Source: Ampullaceana balthica
Lineage: Eukaryota > Mollusca > Gastropoda > Lymnaeidae
Assembly: GCA_944989445.1 (NCBI GenBank)
Contig: CALYLW010001195.1
Coordinates: 186,001 to 250,000, forward strand
Length of the DNA stretch: 64,000 nt
Direction of reading: 5' to 3'
Below, piece after piece: positions 42,940 through 54,815 of the stretch. Both the position numbers and the translations under genes were made by a program. Positions within the stretch are counted from its first letter, which is position 1; each line of letters starts with the position of its first letter. The notes beneath the pieces were generated by a model. The model made no database searches. It was given only the letters and a program-made list of their open reading frames with translations, and was not told the DNA's origin.

Positions 42940-43360
42940 CTAGCTGACACGCAGCGTAGCATACGCCGCTAATGATTTAGTGACGGGTGAAGACTTCCTG
43001 AAAGATAAAGTTGTCAAAATGGTGTAGGGTTTGGGCAAACGACTGTGATCAATGAAAAGAAGGAACTCTGGAGAGACCCGCGGCGTAGCTTACACCGCAA
43101 TCTTGCTCATCATAAAAAGTGCAAAGACGGTTTGTCTGAGAGTACAGACACAAAAAAGCAGCACTAAGTAAATAAAAAGTAACGAGTAAACGTAAAGACA
43201 TGCACACTGAGGTTGTGTTACCCGCCTCCCATTTATTAAACGACGATCACTCGCGTTCTTTTGATTTCATCGTTCTGTAGTTTGTGTCCTTTCTTTCTCC
43301 ACTCTCTTTGCACTCTCCATGAGCAAGACTGCGGCGTACGCTACGCCGCGGGGCGTCTAG
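42940..43360. mobile_element. Inverted-hairpin element bounded by CTAG, second copy
   Basis: The left end is CTAG (42,940-42,943) followed by CTGACAC and a hairpin with one mismatch (42,951-42,969). The right end is the hairpin GCGGCGTACGCTACGCCGC (43,331-43,349), GGGGCGT and CTAG (43,357-43,360). It matches 8320-8883 in reverse. A further end-like unit, CCCGCGGCGTAGCTTACACC, lies inside at about 43,077. Confidence 0.65.
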
Positions 43361-43379
43361 TTTCATAATTATTAAATGA

Positions 43380-43560
43380 TCAACTCCTATTTTTACATCT
43401 TTCCCTTTTCAAAAATTAAAATATTAGCATAAACAATGACGTCATATAATATTTGTATACAAAATCGATCGCAGCGCCACCTAACAGCATTCTTCCATAC
43501 ATACATACATACAGGCAACGGGAATTATGTATATTGATACATAAATAATATAATAATTTC
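43380..43560 (+). repeat. Q repeat copy
   Basis: TTTTACATCTTTCCCTTTTC, AACAATGACGTCATATAATA, CGATCGCAGCGCCACCTAAC and CAACGGGAATTATGTATATT are shared with 590-660, the 1925-2020 spacer and 63,740-63,800. Confidence 0.7.
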
Positions 43561-45240
43561 ATTATTTAAAAAAAAATTAATAAAAAGCTGAACAATTTTA
43601 AGAAGTAAAATAAAATATTCCAAATTCATTTTGAAAGTTTACACATTTGTTATCATCACAAACTTAAGTTTAAATATATTATAATTAACATTTACAAAGA
43701 TACTTGTCAAAATAAAGTATGGCCCAATTTAAAGACGTTTAAAAACATTCTTAACAAAATCTTCTCCATACGTCACTAATTAGACAGTGTTTGTGATAAA
43801 TATAATCAGCTTATTTAAAGCCATTTTTATTTATTTACTCGGCATTGTTTAAAGTCAAAAATAGAAATATCCTTGGCATCTCACAAATAAAAAATCAGAC
43901 AGCCATATTTTGAGGACGTCATAAATTATGTGAGGGAAAATATAGCTCTAGAAATGAAATTCGAAAGTCGTTTTTAGATAAGTTATAGTTTTGATTTTTA
44001 TAACTAGTTTTAGGTTTAAAAATATTAGGCTTATAGATTGATAACATAGGACCAACTTATAAATGTCTAACTAATAAATGACAAACTTATAAATGGCAAA
44101 GTGACAAGTTTTTAGCTAAATTTAAATGTGTATTATAAATATTGTAAAAAAATATTGAATCTCTAGCGTTACACAATCTCAAATACTAAACCACGTTTCA
44201 TTCATTTATTATATTTACTTATGCTACTTGAAAAGATTTTCATTGAACTGTATTGGTAGCAGAGATAAAGAAAACTGTGACAGGAGATTTTGTTGCTTTG
44301 ATCGATTTTTTTTATGTTTAGCCTTGATATTTTCTTATATTATACTATTTCCATATCAAAATGCTCCACATTATATGAGTCAGTAACTTTAAAGAGGTAA
44401 ATCGCGTGTTTTCAATAAGTACATCTTCATTGATTCAACTCCATGGTTTGTATCTTACTAACTAAAAGAAAGTATTTTTATCAGAATCATACCAAACAAC
44501 AGAGATATTTTTTATCATAAAAAACTTTAAGAGGGAGTGATAGTGAATGATACAGCGTTTACGGTAAACATACAATACACTATTCTAATTTGAGTAACTA
44601 CTTAAAAATATTACATTCTTGTGCACAATCAGGACCTTCAAACTGTTACACACTCAACTAAAATAATGTAATCACTAGACTGTGGAACAATTTAATATAT
44701 ATTGTAATTATCCTACAACCTATTAAACTATTTAAAGTCCCTTAATCTCGTACCTAAATGCCTTGGTTAATCAATATCACAAACAAAGAAATTAAAACAT
44801 TGAGTTCTTATCATTAGACCTTGTATGTGATGCAACTGAGTATACAAGTATCAGGTTTAACCCTCAGACATTGTATTGCTAAAATAAGATAACACACATG
44901 AGATCTATAACTAAGAATTTATAATTTTTTAATGATTAAGAATAACAGAAATGATGACTACAACAACAAAAAATATGTTTGAGAAATAATTTTAACGCAG
45001 TAGAACGAGTCTATTATTTATATGTACAATAAATTATGATCAGGTCAAACAAAAGAAACAAAAGATAATAACTTTCAGAATATATTTTTAATGTATACGC
45101 TAATAAATTTTAATTACAAATTGTGTGATTTTCTAACTTTATGATATTTGCAAAAACTTTGTAATCATTTTCACCAGGATGAAACAGAAATGTAAACATG
45201 TAAACTTAAAACAAGCGTCTGTAAATGCTAAAAAAATATA
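43560..45240. other. AT-rich DNA without a recognisable gene
   Basis: No domain, RNA gene, minisatellite or transposon end was found in this 1.7-kb stretch. A CTTATAAATG unit repeats near 44,055-44,095. Confidence 0.55.
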
Positions 45241-45246
45241 CATATA

Positions 45247-45276
45247 CTAGGGGCAAGTACCCGGCTTCGCCCGGGT
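45247..45276 (-). other. Helitron 3' end: hairpin and CTAG
   Basis: On the minus strand ACCCGGGCGAAGCCGGGT forms a 6-bp stem with a 6-nt loop; ACTTGCCC and CTAG follow, and the next base is T, as for Helitron insertion between A and T. Confidence 0.75.
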
Positions 45277-45328
45277 TTAAAATAAGGTTTTCTGTAGAAG
45301 CGTACACAACTAACTGTTTACTTGCATG

Positions 45329-46990
45329 CTATAAAATGGTACATTTAACAGTGTATGTGCTGCATGGCTTAATTTCAAGGATGTCACCATCCTCATCTTT
45401 CACAATAACAGTTTTGAGATCTTCAAATGAAATAGGTCCCCGAATATGGTGCAGCAGGAGGCGCATGTGAAATGCTTCTCTGTTGTGAGGATGCACAGTG
45501 TACACTCTTCCCAAGGCATTGTCTGTCACATATCCCGGGAAGTCTGCAAGAGGTATACCTTTTTTCGGATTTGCCAGACCTTTTGACTGGCATCCCAGCG
45601 AAAATGTCTAGGCACTTCAGAATACAGCAATGTTTTTGCAAGAGGATCTGTTTTGCAGAGATCAAAAAACGCTGTTAATGTAGTCTTTGTTGGAGTGTCT
45701 GTCAAATGTGCTGTTGGCTGTCCTGGTTTATAGTATACTCCTTGGCCTCCTTCAAGATGTACTGCCAAGTGAACAACTGTTGGATACCTTTGATGGATGG
45801 GAAAGTTAAGCAGGCGCCACACTGCCTCACTGCTACTAATGTATCGTCCTTGTTGATAATTAATTGGTAACCCCATCAAGCCTGTTCGGCATTTCATTTG
45901 CAACAGTAAACATGGCTGCATCACTTCCCTTGGTAACATAATTGCAAATCTACTTGATGCTTGTGTTTCTATGACGTACATAGGTCATTCCATCCTGTGC
46001 ATATTCATGCATGTAACGGGGCCCTCCACTGAAGGATGAAGGCAGCACCACTAATTTGCCAAGATTTTCAGAAGTCACATTGTTGTCATTCCTTACTGCC
46101 TCTAATAGTACACCATAGTCCTCAGCTCTAAGTTTTGTTTGGTTGAGTCTGATGAAACGCAATCTCTCATTCTCAACCTTAGCATACATATCCACTATGT
46201 ATTGCTGGAAAAGGCGCGGGCATCTGAGGAGTGTATTAAATTCGTTGACTCTTTGCATCATGCGATATGCATAGTAGTCATTGCTTGTGGCCTTGTTTAC
46301 ATCTTTTATGTTCAAATCATAGCCATCTTCTCCTCTAACAAATAGCAGAGGATACTGAAGTGGATCATATGACCTGTGAGTGTCTTGAATCCTTTGAAGT
46401 GGCATTTGTGAGCAACTTCTTGAATGCAGCACAATGTCTCTACGATCACCTAGCTCTCCAGCAATCATGATGCCACTTCACTAACAGATGGTGCATTGAA
46501 TCTGCCTTTGTGTTCCTTTAATGGTGCTTTGCCGGAAATTTTGATTTTGTAGTCCACTTGAGTGTTATCCATAATCTCAGCAGCCATTTTAAATGACCTC
46601 ACATAGCTGTTATGCTGATGCAGCATTCTTTGCAGTTTGAGGACAATGTTTCTGTCAACAGGACTGTCAAGCAAATCCAGTCGTCTTTGCACTTGCTCAT
46701 CTTCTCCCAAGAAGTAAATCTGGAGATATTTGCTGTCTACAGCATTGACTGGATGAAGAGGTCCAGCATGGTGGTACACTTGGCCTTGGACCTTGAATGT
46801 TGGTGTCCACCCGTTATTCACGACAACATTAGACTTGAAGGAAGTCACGGCAAACATATTATTGAATAGTCTAATAAGTTTCACAAAGTCCTTTGATTGT
46901 GCAGTTTCACCATTCAACAGAATGCACAATGGTTCTGGTGGCTTTAGAATTGGGGGCAGTTTGACTTTACCACTGGAACAGCACATGCCT
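45329..46990 (-). pseudogene. Helitron-like N-terminal protein (broken, internal deletion)
   Basis: Starting near 47,035 the frames read CCSSGKVKLPPILKPPEPL, PTFKVQGQVYHHAGPL and KYLQIYFLGEDEQVQRRLDL (46,986-46,465). After a frame change come RRDIVLHSR, YDPLQYPLLFVRGEDGY, DYYAYRMMQR and VLPSSFSGGPRYMHEYAQDG (46,468-45,950). In full Helitrons the FFTFTCNP-type and HUH motifs follow this point. Here the sequence jumps near 45,960-45,980 to YQQGRYISSSEAVWRLLNFP and VVHLAVHLEGGQGVYY (45,981-45,526), so roughly 200 residues including the nuclease are missing. A further frameshift near 45,550 leads to ALGRVYTVHPHNREAFHMRL and HHIRGPISFEDLKTV, where similarity stops before the helicase. Confidence 0.85.
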
Positions 46991-47059
46991 GGAGTTTCTT
47001 TGCTCAGCTGTTTCAGCTGCTCTGGGAACTCTGTGGCGGACCTGATCTGCCTGGATTTT

Positions 47060-47900
47060 ATATATTTTTTTTTCGTATGTTATCATTGCGGGAGAGTACT
47101 CAACAACTTCCCAAAGTTTCATGCTCCTATTTACACGGGAAGTTGGATATTTAATGATTAGTCTGTTTTATATAGCTCATATTAGGAAAATACCTACATT
47201 TTGGCCCAAGGCCCCCTAGTGAGTAATAATTTTATATATTTTTTTCGCATGTTACCATCGCGCGAGGGTACTCAAAATCTTCCAAAAGTTTCATTCTTCT
47301 ACTTACATGGTAATTTGGAGAATTATTGATGAGTCAGTTTGATATATGAAAAAAAACTACATTCAGGCCTCTGACCACCCAGTGAGTGATAATTTTTATT
47401 AATGTTTCGCCAGTTACCATTTTGGGAGGGTATATAACAACTTCACAAAGTTTCATGCTTCTACCTACACAGGAAATAGGAGATTTAATGATGAGCCTGA
47501 TTTATATAGCTCATTTAAGAAAAAACTACGTTTGGGCCCCCGCCCACCCCCCTACCCAGTTAGTGATAACTTTATACTTTTTTCGACTGTTACCATTGCG
47601 GGAGGGTACTCAACGACTTTCCAAATTTTCATGCTTCTACCTACTCGGGAATATGAGGAATTGGTGTTGATTCAGTTTTATATAGCCCATATAAGGAAAA
47701 ACCGGTTTTGGGGCACCCGGCCACCCATGAGTGGAAATGTTTACATTATTTTTCACCAATTATCGTCATAATAGTGTATTTGGCAAGTTCCCAAAAGTTT
47801 CATGCTTCTACCCTCACGGGAGGTTGGAGAATTAGTTTTGAGTCAGTTTTAAATATACGGAAAAAAAATACATTTTGGCCCCGCCCCCAGTAAGTGATAA
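47060..47900. repeat. Tandem repeat, about 170-bp unit, 5 copies
   Basis: CAACTTCCCAAAGTTTCATG-type strings occur at about 47,103, 47,274, 47,438, 47,612 and 47,783 (spacing 164-174 bp). Each unit contains GTTACCATTGCGGGAGGGTA, AGTCAGTTTTATATAGCTC and ACATTTTGGGCCCC. A lone partial unit lies at 48,529-48,590. The array abuts the Helitron coding remnant. The open frames in it arise from the repeat. Confidence 0.88.
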
Positions 47901-48525
47901 TTTATATAATTCATTTTTCTGTTGTATGGGGTTTATTTGTTTTAAAGAAACATTTCGAAACGCAATGTTTGAGCTTAAAATGTGCCCTGCTGGTTTCGTT
48001 TAAGTTATGCAAAAAGTATAAACACAGTTGCTTAGCTACAGTGTTTATGCCACCCAGGGATGGACGATATTATTGACTCCTACCCTCGCCGATAAAAGGA
48101 AAAAGCTTGATCGGACGACTGGATAAAATACATATAGAATATACAAAAAAGAAACAGTGTAAAGTAAAAAAATATGTAATTTGCAAACAAATTTTATAAA
48201 AATATATACGTAATCTTGTTAGAGGCGCAACATTAACAGACATAAAAATAAACCATTTCATAACATTTAGTTCACAACAAAAAACACACACACTCACTGA
48301 TTCACACATGTGCACACAAATACTTAAACGCATACCCACAGCGGTATATTAACAATTAAAAATATAAATTAAAATAATAACTGCTCTTTTCACTTTGTTT
48401 CCTATTTACAAATTAATATGAACTCAAACTATGACGTCACATCACATTATTTTATGGCAATAAACGCCATCTTGTTAATCTCGACACCAAAATGTTTAAT
48501 ATTTTACGTCTTAATTTTCAATAAT
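47900..48525. other. AT-rich DNA without a recognisable gene
   Basis: The 89-codon minus-strand frame (48,339-48,070) has no domain. It includes a CACACACACTCAC-type stretch near 48,285-48,298. Confidence 0.45.
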
Positions 48526-48730
48526 TTTTATTTTATATAGCTCATATAGGGAAAAACTACATTTTGGGCCCCCAGCCCCCAGTATCTTATATATATGGAA
48601 CGAAACCTGTTTAATAACCTTTCCGGTATAATTTTGTGTACGTGTACCAAATTTCACGTTATTTGGTTGTCTGGATCTTGAGTTATAAGGGAACAGACAG
48701 ACGACGGACAGACAACAAATGCATCATAAA
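48525..48730. repeat. Transposon 3'-end-like sequence with GACAGACGACGGACAGACAA
   Basis: A partial 170-bp unit is followed by GTACCAAATTTCACGTTATT, TGTCTGGATCTTGAGTTATA and AACAGACAGACGACGGACAG. Such strings are typical of the ends of many invertebrate non-autonomous elements. A source element could not be named. Confidence 0.45.
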
Positions 48731-49015
48731 TATATAGAAAGCAATGATTAAAAAATTAAAGTAAAGGAGATACAAATTATAAAAGTATTGCAATTTATTT
48801 GTTAAAAACATCAAAGAAAATGTATTAAACTATTAACAACAAACAAATATCACATTGGTAATTTAAAATATAAGACATTTTATCTTAAACAATTACAATA
48901 TTTCAAATAATGATACTTCATTTCACCCTACAAAGCATCGTTAGGCTAAAACTATGAAACATACGGGTGAATTACAAAATATATAAATTATGAAAAAATA
49001 ATAACACGAGATTCT
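48730..49015. other. AT-rich spacer
   Basis: No features seen. Confidence 0.4.
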
Positions 49016-49620
49016 TCTTAAAGGTGACTATTTTTAAGAAGCACTTGAAATACTTTACTATCAACCATGAAATTAATTTTTTAAATTAAATAAAGGTTTA
49101 TCGGCGTAGGAGAATCATTTTTTTTTCATTAACGTTGTATTCTTAATTTTAGGGATCGACTTCTAGTGGCTTGCCACTAGGATAAAATATATCAAGGACA
49201 ACTTAGAAAATAGATGGCGGTGTAAAAAATGTAGGTAGACATATCTTTTATAGTAAATCTATAAATGTAATAGTTTTCTTGAAAGTATAATGAATAAGAT
49301 ATTAAAATGTGTTTCGTTCCTCAAATGTTATAATTGCATAAATTTCTTAAAAGCGTCATGCTAGTAAGCATTTTAGTAGCACACGTCATTCGTACTAAAT
49401 CTCATTAAGTGTAAATTATAGTTTAATATATTTATAAATTAAAGATGCTATCATTAGTCTTCTCATCTAAGCTTTTCAAGTAACTGTTCACGTTAAATAT
49501 GTCAACACTGGTGTTTTGTGGTGCGATGATGACGGGAAATACAATTTTGTTTCACTTCTACATGTCCATTATTAAAGACAACTATTCATTTCCCTCAGAG
49601 ATCCGACAGTTTGTCTTATC
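49015..49620 (+). repeat. R repeat copy (core A 49,130-49,190, core B 49,498-49,560)
   Basis: CTATTTTTAAGAAGCACTTG starts it. Core A is GGGATCGACTTCTAGTGGCT with TGCCACTAGGATAAAATAT. Core B is CAACACTGGTGTTTTGTGGT, which remains self-complementary (ACACTGGTGT). Confidence 0.75.
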
Positions 49621-49769
49621 CGTGCATCAATAATATTGAAACTATATTTGCATTTTATAGTAACATTTTAATACTAATTATACAGCAAAACACATTAACA
49701 CACACTCATATTATAAAAAGTTATAATAAACTAAAATTACAAACATTAAATGCATGTCTAGGTAGATGT

Positions 49770-50000
49770 TATGCCTAAAAAATGGTCCTAACTACACATG
49801 TTTTTCACTTTCTAGTGACGTGTTTATTATTCAGGCAAAACGGTCTCAATTTTCCGATGGTTCCTCCACCAGCACGACAGCATCCTCCATTTCTTGTTGG
49901 ACGTTGTTAATGTCTTCCTTAGTTACTAAATTAACGATTCTTCTCTGGGCAGATTTGAAATTCTCAGCCCAACTTTTGCTTTCAAGCATAACATGAACTC
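49770..50000 (-). pseudogene. Short minus-strand coding-like fragment, unrecognised
   Basis: From about 49,990 the minus strand reads MLESKSWAENFKSAQRRIV and then NLVTKEDINNVQQEMEDAVV before a stop. The composition is protein-like and it lies downstream, on the same strand, of the integrase remnant, so it may be the tail of the same old element. No family is recognised. Confidence 0.3.
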
Positions 50001-50129
50001 AAATGGTCACTGCTGAATGCCTTTGTGACAAAAACGTGTTTTCATGAATTGAACAAATAAGATACTATCTGGCCAATGTGTTGCTTCATTTATCTGCATC
50101 CATGTCATCATCATATTCTAAACATCTGG

Positions 50130-50450
50130 TTTGTACGTTCGATGCAACCTTGGCTTTGACTATGCCTCGGATTTCCGTCTACAATTTTTAGTTCAGGTCA
50201 CATGTTCTAAAGTTTATTTCTACTTGGTTCTCAAATTATTTCCCTTTATCTGACTGATGCACGCTTGGAGCCCCTATGGTGGTAAAGACATCAAGTATCT
50301 GGTAAGCAACTTCTTCTGGTGTTTTACTTTTAAGAGGTGCAATAATACAAATTTGGTTAAATGATCCTGACAATTGAGTATAAACTTGTACTAGCTGTCA
50401 GGACTACTTTGTATTTCTATCAGATCCACCTGGCATCTCGAGTTAAATTC
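50130..50450 (-). pseudogene. Integrase core (rve) remnant, KRBA2/Ginger-like
   Basis: The minus strand reads CQVDLIEIQSSPDS, then FNQICIIAPLKSKTPEEVAY, QILDVFTTIGAPSVHQSDKG and a stop. This matches the catalytic core of the integrase-like proteins related to KRBA2 and Ginger transposons, with the first D in VDLIE and the second in QSDKG. The usual DNG is DKG, and TAA interrupts the frame directly afterwards. The region with the catalytic E is not seen. It is a decayed transposon relic. Confidence 0.7.
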
Positions 50451-50499
50451 TTTAAATAACAAAGTTTTATAAAGAAGAAATATTTTAGGATTAGATAAT

Positions 50500-50880
50500 T
50501 TGATCTGATGGTAAAGGTACATAAATGGATCTGTGGCAAAGAGAATGTAGGTGTAAATACAGTTTAACCTGATGGGTAAGGTACATAAATAGATCTGTGG
50601 CAAAGAGAATGTAGGTGTAAATACAGTTTAACCTGATGGGTAAAGGTACATAAATAGATCTGTGACAAAGAGAATGTAGGTGTAAATACAGTTTAACCTG
50701 ATGGGTAAAGGTACATAAATAGATCTGTGGCAAAGAGAATGTAGGTGTAAATACAGTTTAACCTGATGGTAAAGGTACATAAATAGATCTGTGACAAAGA
50801 GAATGTAGGTGTAAATACAGTTTAACCTGATGGGAAAGGTACATAAATAGATCTGTGACAAAGAGAATGTAGGTGCGTTT
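50500..50880. repeat. Minisatellite, 64-65-bp unit, 6 copies
   Basis: GATGG(GT)AAAGGTACATAAAT recurs from 50,507, 50,571, 50,635, 50,700, 50,765 and 50,829, with AGATCTGTGGCAAAGAGAAT and GTAGGTGTAAATACAGTTTA in each. Confidence 0.93.
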
Positions 50881-51300
50881 ATAAAGGATTATCTGACCAC
50901 ATCGCCTTTTTATTGTCTGATTACATCAAATCGGGATGTGGTTAAGTTTGATAGACTTGGAAGGACTTTCTACCTCAGAAAATGGCGCACATATTACAAT
51001 CATGATGTCACATTGAATATTACATGTTTATACGTGTGTGTACTTTTTTTAATCGTCCTATCACAAATTAAACGCTACAAATAATTATGTCATACTGTTT
51101 TTAATTTCTAATAGATAACAATATTTAATTATATTATTTTTATACCTAAAATAAATAAGTAAAATAAGAAATTAATTAAAGAAAAATAAAAAATTAATCA
51201 ATCAATTTTACGATATAGAAAAAAAAGAGTAAAAATGCCTGGATTGAAACGTCCTGTGGTCGAATCAGTATGGATTCGTTCATTTATTGATTTATCATTT
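50880..51300. other. AT-rich DNA without a recognisable gene
   Basis: No feature could be supported. Confidence 0.45.
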
Positions 51301-51515
51301 AAAGTACAGGACAATGTGTCGAAGCCATAAATTATTTATAGGATAGTAACCTCAGCATACTTCGTTTTGTGTTATTACAGTTTACAGTACAGGACAATGT
51401 GTCGTAGCTAACATTTATATATTGGATAGTAACCTCAGTATACATGACCACGTGTCGTAGCTAATAATTATTTATAGGATAGTAACCTCAGTATACTTAG
51501 TATTGTGTTATTACA
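51300..51515. repeat. Degenerate tandem repeat around GGATAGTAACCTCAGTATAC
   Basis: The string occurs three times (about 51,340, 51,425 and 51,477), each preceded by TGTCGTAGCTAA or its variant and AATTATTTATA. Confidence 0.75.
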
Positions 51516-51610
51516 CATCACTACACATGCTATATGTGCCCTTTGACTTATCCTTTCAACTGAAAATATTGATTGACAAGTTATAAATTAGAGTAATATA
51601 GTACTCACTA

Positions 51611-53040
51611 ATATAGAAGGCTTTTGCTAGAGTGATCCTTGCACGCCTGCAAACTCTGGCACATAATGTCTAACCGGAATCACAATGCGGTTTTTGGGCT
51701 GGCCGGTCAACCATGGACATGATCTTCTCACTCCGTCAGCTACAAGAGAAATGTCGGGAGCAACAGAAAGCCCTCTTTGTTGCCTTCAAAGATCTAACAA
51801 AGGCATTTGACCTGGTCAGCCGCAAGGGTCTGCTACGTATATTGGAAAAAAAATAGGATGTCCGCCGCGGCTTCTCTCCATCATCGAGTCCTTCCACACC
51901 AATATGCAAAGCACAGTGCTCTTCGATTGTGCCACCTCAGAACCATTCCCAGTTTGTAGCGGAGTCAAACAGGGCTGTATTCTGGCTCCAACTTTCTTCG
52001 GTATCTTTTTCTCGATGCTACTGCGCCATGCTTTCGAGGACTGCTTCGAGGGCGTAAACATCCACACCAGGTCGGATGGAAATCTATACAACATCAGCCG
52101 CCTCCGTGCGAAGAGAAAAGTGGAAACTGTTTTAATTAGAGAGTTGCTCTTCGCGGATGACGCAGCCCTTACCTCACATACAGAGATAGGTCTCCAACTT
52201 TTGGTCAATAAGTTCTCAGAGGCATGCAAGGATTTTGGCCTAACGATAAGCCTCAAAAAGACCAACATTATGAGACAAGGAACAGACTGCTTACCAGCAA
52301 TTTCCATTGAGAAATACCTTGGATGTCGTCGAGGATTTTACCTACCTTGGCAGTAACATCACAAGCACACTCTCCCTGGAAAAGGAAATTGAAACCAGAA
52401 TTGGCAAGGCTGCATCATTAATGGCTAGGCTGAATCAAAGAATGTGGAACAATGCACAGCTTACTGATAGGACGAAAATCACTGTGTACCAGGCCTGCGT
52501 GCTCAGCACACTCCTCTATGGCAGCGAGTGCTGGACGACCTATGCCAAACAAACAAAGCAACTCAACAGCTTCCACTTACGTCGCTTGCGCAGGATTCTG
52601 CACATCAAGTGGGAGGATAAGATCACGAATGTCGAGGTACAGAGAAGGAGTCATATGCTGAGCATGCACTCAATCCTGAGTGAGAGGCGCCTGTGGTGGT
52701 TGGGACATGTCCTCAGGATGAGCCCGGAGCTCATTCCAAGATCCTTGCTTTACGGCGAGCTGGCAACTGGTATGCGGAAGAGAGGACGCCCCTGCTTGAG
52801 CTTCAAGGATGTCTGCAAGAAAGACATGATTCTGGTGCAGATCGACCATAAAAAGTCGGAGACCATTGCTGTGGAGCGCACTTCCTGGCGGACAAAAGTG
52901 CGCGAGGGCATTCTAGTCGCGGAAGCTTCCCTTACAGCCAGGAGCGAGGAGAAAAGGGCCAGGAGAAAGGGGAAGGGGGGTAGAGGAGCAGGAGGTAACG
53001 CCATCATCCCATGAGGATGGACGGATGCCATAGTAGTAGT
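51611..53040 (+). mobile_element. 5'-truncated LINE with 11-bp target duplication and TAG-repeat tail
   Basis: AGTACTCACTA flanks it at 51,600-51,610 and 53,041-53,051. The body encodes RT only. The 3' end is a (TAG)n run after GACGGATGCCA. The truncation, the tail and the variable-length duplication fit target-primed reverse transcription. Confidence 0.9.
51620..53014 (+). pseudogene. LINE reverse transcriptase, truncated and frameshifted
   Basis: The reading starts inside the fingers/palm (AFARVILARLQTLAH, STMDMIFSLRQLQEK). LFVAFKDLTKAFDLV carries the first catalytic D. A frameshift at an A run near 51,845 leads to the frame 51,904-52,356, with VKQGCILAPTFF and the catalytic FADD (LLFADDAALTS). 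A second change near 52,310-52,335 leads to 52,307-53,014, with DFTYLGSNITS, LLYGSECWTTY, RRLRRILHIKW, RLWWLGHVLRM and RKRGRPCLSFKDV. The lysine/arginine-rich end stops at 53,014. It resembles RTE-like or related endonuclease LINEs, the same broad group as 21,797-30,050 but a different family. Confidence 0.85.
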
Positions 53041-53054
53041 AGTACTCACTATCA

Positions 53055-54605
53055 AACCACTGTGTCAGAACAATAAAAACTAGTCACAATGGCTGGACCT
53101 TCTCCGAAAAGGACATACTAACGCAATAGTATCGTCACAGCGTGGCACCCTTTTCCCTACCACGTACACGCCAACACACCAGAAGAGACAGATGTGCCGC
53201 TAACCAGGAAGTGTTCAAGTACAACATCGGGTTTTAGCCAAGAATACCCAGCCACTTCGGGAATTATTCAGCTAAAATCCGATATACAATATTATTTTTA
53301 CATATTAGTGCTTTGTGCTTTGTCGGCTATAGAGCGTATGGGCGGCCAATTCGACAAATGGTCGACTTTCTGGTTTTGGCCGTGGTATATATATGTAAGT
53401 TTGTTTTATGCGCATGCGTGCTTGCGTGTGTGAAGCCTATATAGAAAATGTGTATTTTATGTTAAACTTAATGATTTAGTAAAATGTTAAATAAAATTTA
53501 TATTTCCAGATAAATTAAGAGTGAGTCTACATTAGGTCAGGAATCACGTTAATTTATATGTATTACAAATAATTCGATGGTTACACATGTTTAGAGGAAA
53601 CAGAAAAAAATTATATATATATATATCCTCTGTACACTAAAGAACAACAAAAGCTTACTGACAAACTTGCTGACATATCAACTCAGTTGCCAGTAATGCA
53701 AAAATCACAACGAACCATCAAAAGCTAAAGAGGTACAACTAATCAAATATCTTGGTGCCATGGAAGAGGTACAACTAATCAAATATCTTGGAGCCATTAT
53801 ATCTAGAGTTGGAACCTGTCAAGTTAATTTTAGAGCTTGAATTGTTCGTTAAGGAAGACTTTTTGGCAACACGTTTGTTGTTCTGTGACGTCATGACATG
53901 CTATACATACCCTGTACTATATTTGTGCATATATATTTATTTATCATATAAATAATACGACATTCACATCCTTCTTAATTCTCAAATATGGCTAATAAGC
54001 AATCAGAGGACACACGTGGTGGACTAACATTGGACTAATATGATGAGAGTGGTCAGTGGTCATTGTCGTCTACGACGGACAAACAACAACAATTTTCAAA
54101 AAGTGTATGAACGTTCAATCATTTATTAACTAATTTATTCAAACATTTTTCAACGTCTTTTGTACAACCGTTGTAAAAACTTCTAAAATTTAAATAAAAA
54201 TATCTCAAATTATCTTGATGTTCTTCGATTTTCATATAAGACTTGTATTGACGGACTTACATGTCAATATCACCCAGCACATATATCTTGAGGTAGTTCG
54301 ATTTTCAATGATATTAGATATTTATCGTTCAAATAACTTTATAATAACCAATAACATGATTAAGTCAATAACTTTGAACACTTACCTGACAAGTTACTTA
54401 ATATCGTCACGTTATTTATAATAACCAGTCGCATGATTAGGCTTCACTCTACGTGTTATTCATACAGTTGGTTTACAATAAATAAAGTTTTATTCATCGT
54501 TTATTAGACATTCCCTCAAAAATTAAGTCTGCATTTGATATGTGTTATTTTTTTTAAATGTCGAAGTTTTGAAAAATTCTTAAATTAATTTTAAGCTTGC
54601 AGCTA
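53055..54605. other. DNA without a recognisable gene
   Basis: The stretch from 53,090 to 53,450 is less AT-rich, but the 79-codon frame there (53,194-53,433) has no known domain. A TA run lies near 53,613-53,628. AGAGGTACAACTAATCAAAT with TATCTTGG occurs twice, at about 53,728 and 53,765. Confidence 0.45.
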
Positions 54606-54611
54606 TGTGTA

Positions 54612-54815
54612 CAACAAAGACTTGGCTAATTAGCTCATTGTAATCTTAGTTATTAATGTGGACACCAAAGACTTGGCTAATTGTCTCATTGTAATCTTAG
54701 TTACTAATTTGGACAACAAAGACTTGGCTAATTATCCCATTGTAATCTTAGTTACTAATTTGGACAACAAAGACTTGGCTAATTATCTCATTGTAATATT
54801 AGTTACTAATTTAAA
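54612..54815. repeat. Minisatellite, 51-bp unit, 4 copies
   Basis: AAAGACTTGGCTAATTA starts at 54,616, 54,667, 54,718 and 54,769, followed by CATTGTAATCTTAGTTACTA. Confidence 0.92.

Larger units (their letters stand above)
45247..47055 (-). mobile_element. Helitron remnant, deleted in the Rep and helicase regions
   Basis: The minus strand carries Helitron N-terminal protein sequence. It ends in a canonical 3' terminus: hairpin ACCCGG-loop-CCGGGT (45,259-45,276), a short spacer, then CTAG (45,247-45,250) followed by T. The coding part is a pseudogene, the piece with the HUH nuclease is deleted, and the helicase is absent. Helitrons move by rolling-circle replication using the HUH Rep and helicase, so this copy cannot act alone. 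The upstream boundary near 47,055 is where coding similarity stops. Confidence 0.85.

Noticed and set aside
50391..50861. Minus-strand frames with repeated CHRSIYVPLPIRL-type peptides
   Set aside because: They come from the 64-65-bp minisatellite.
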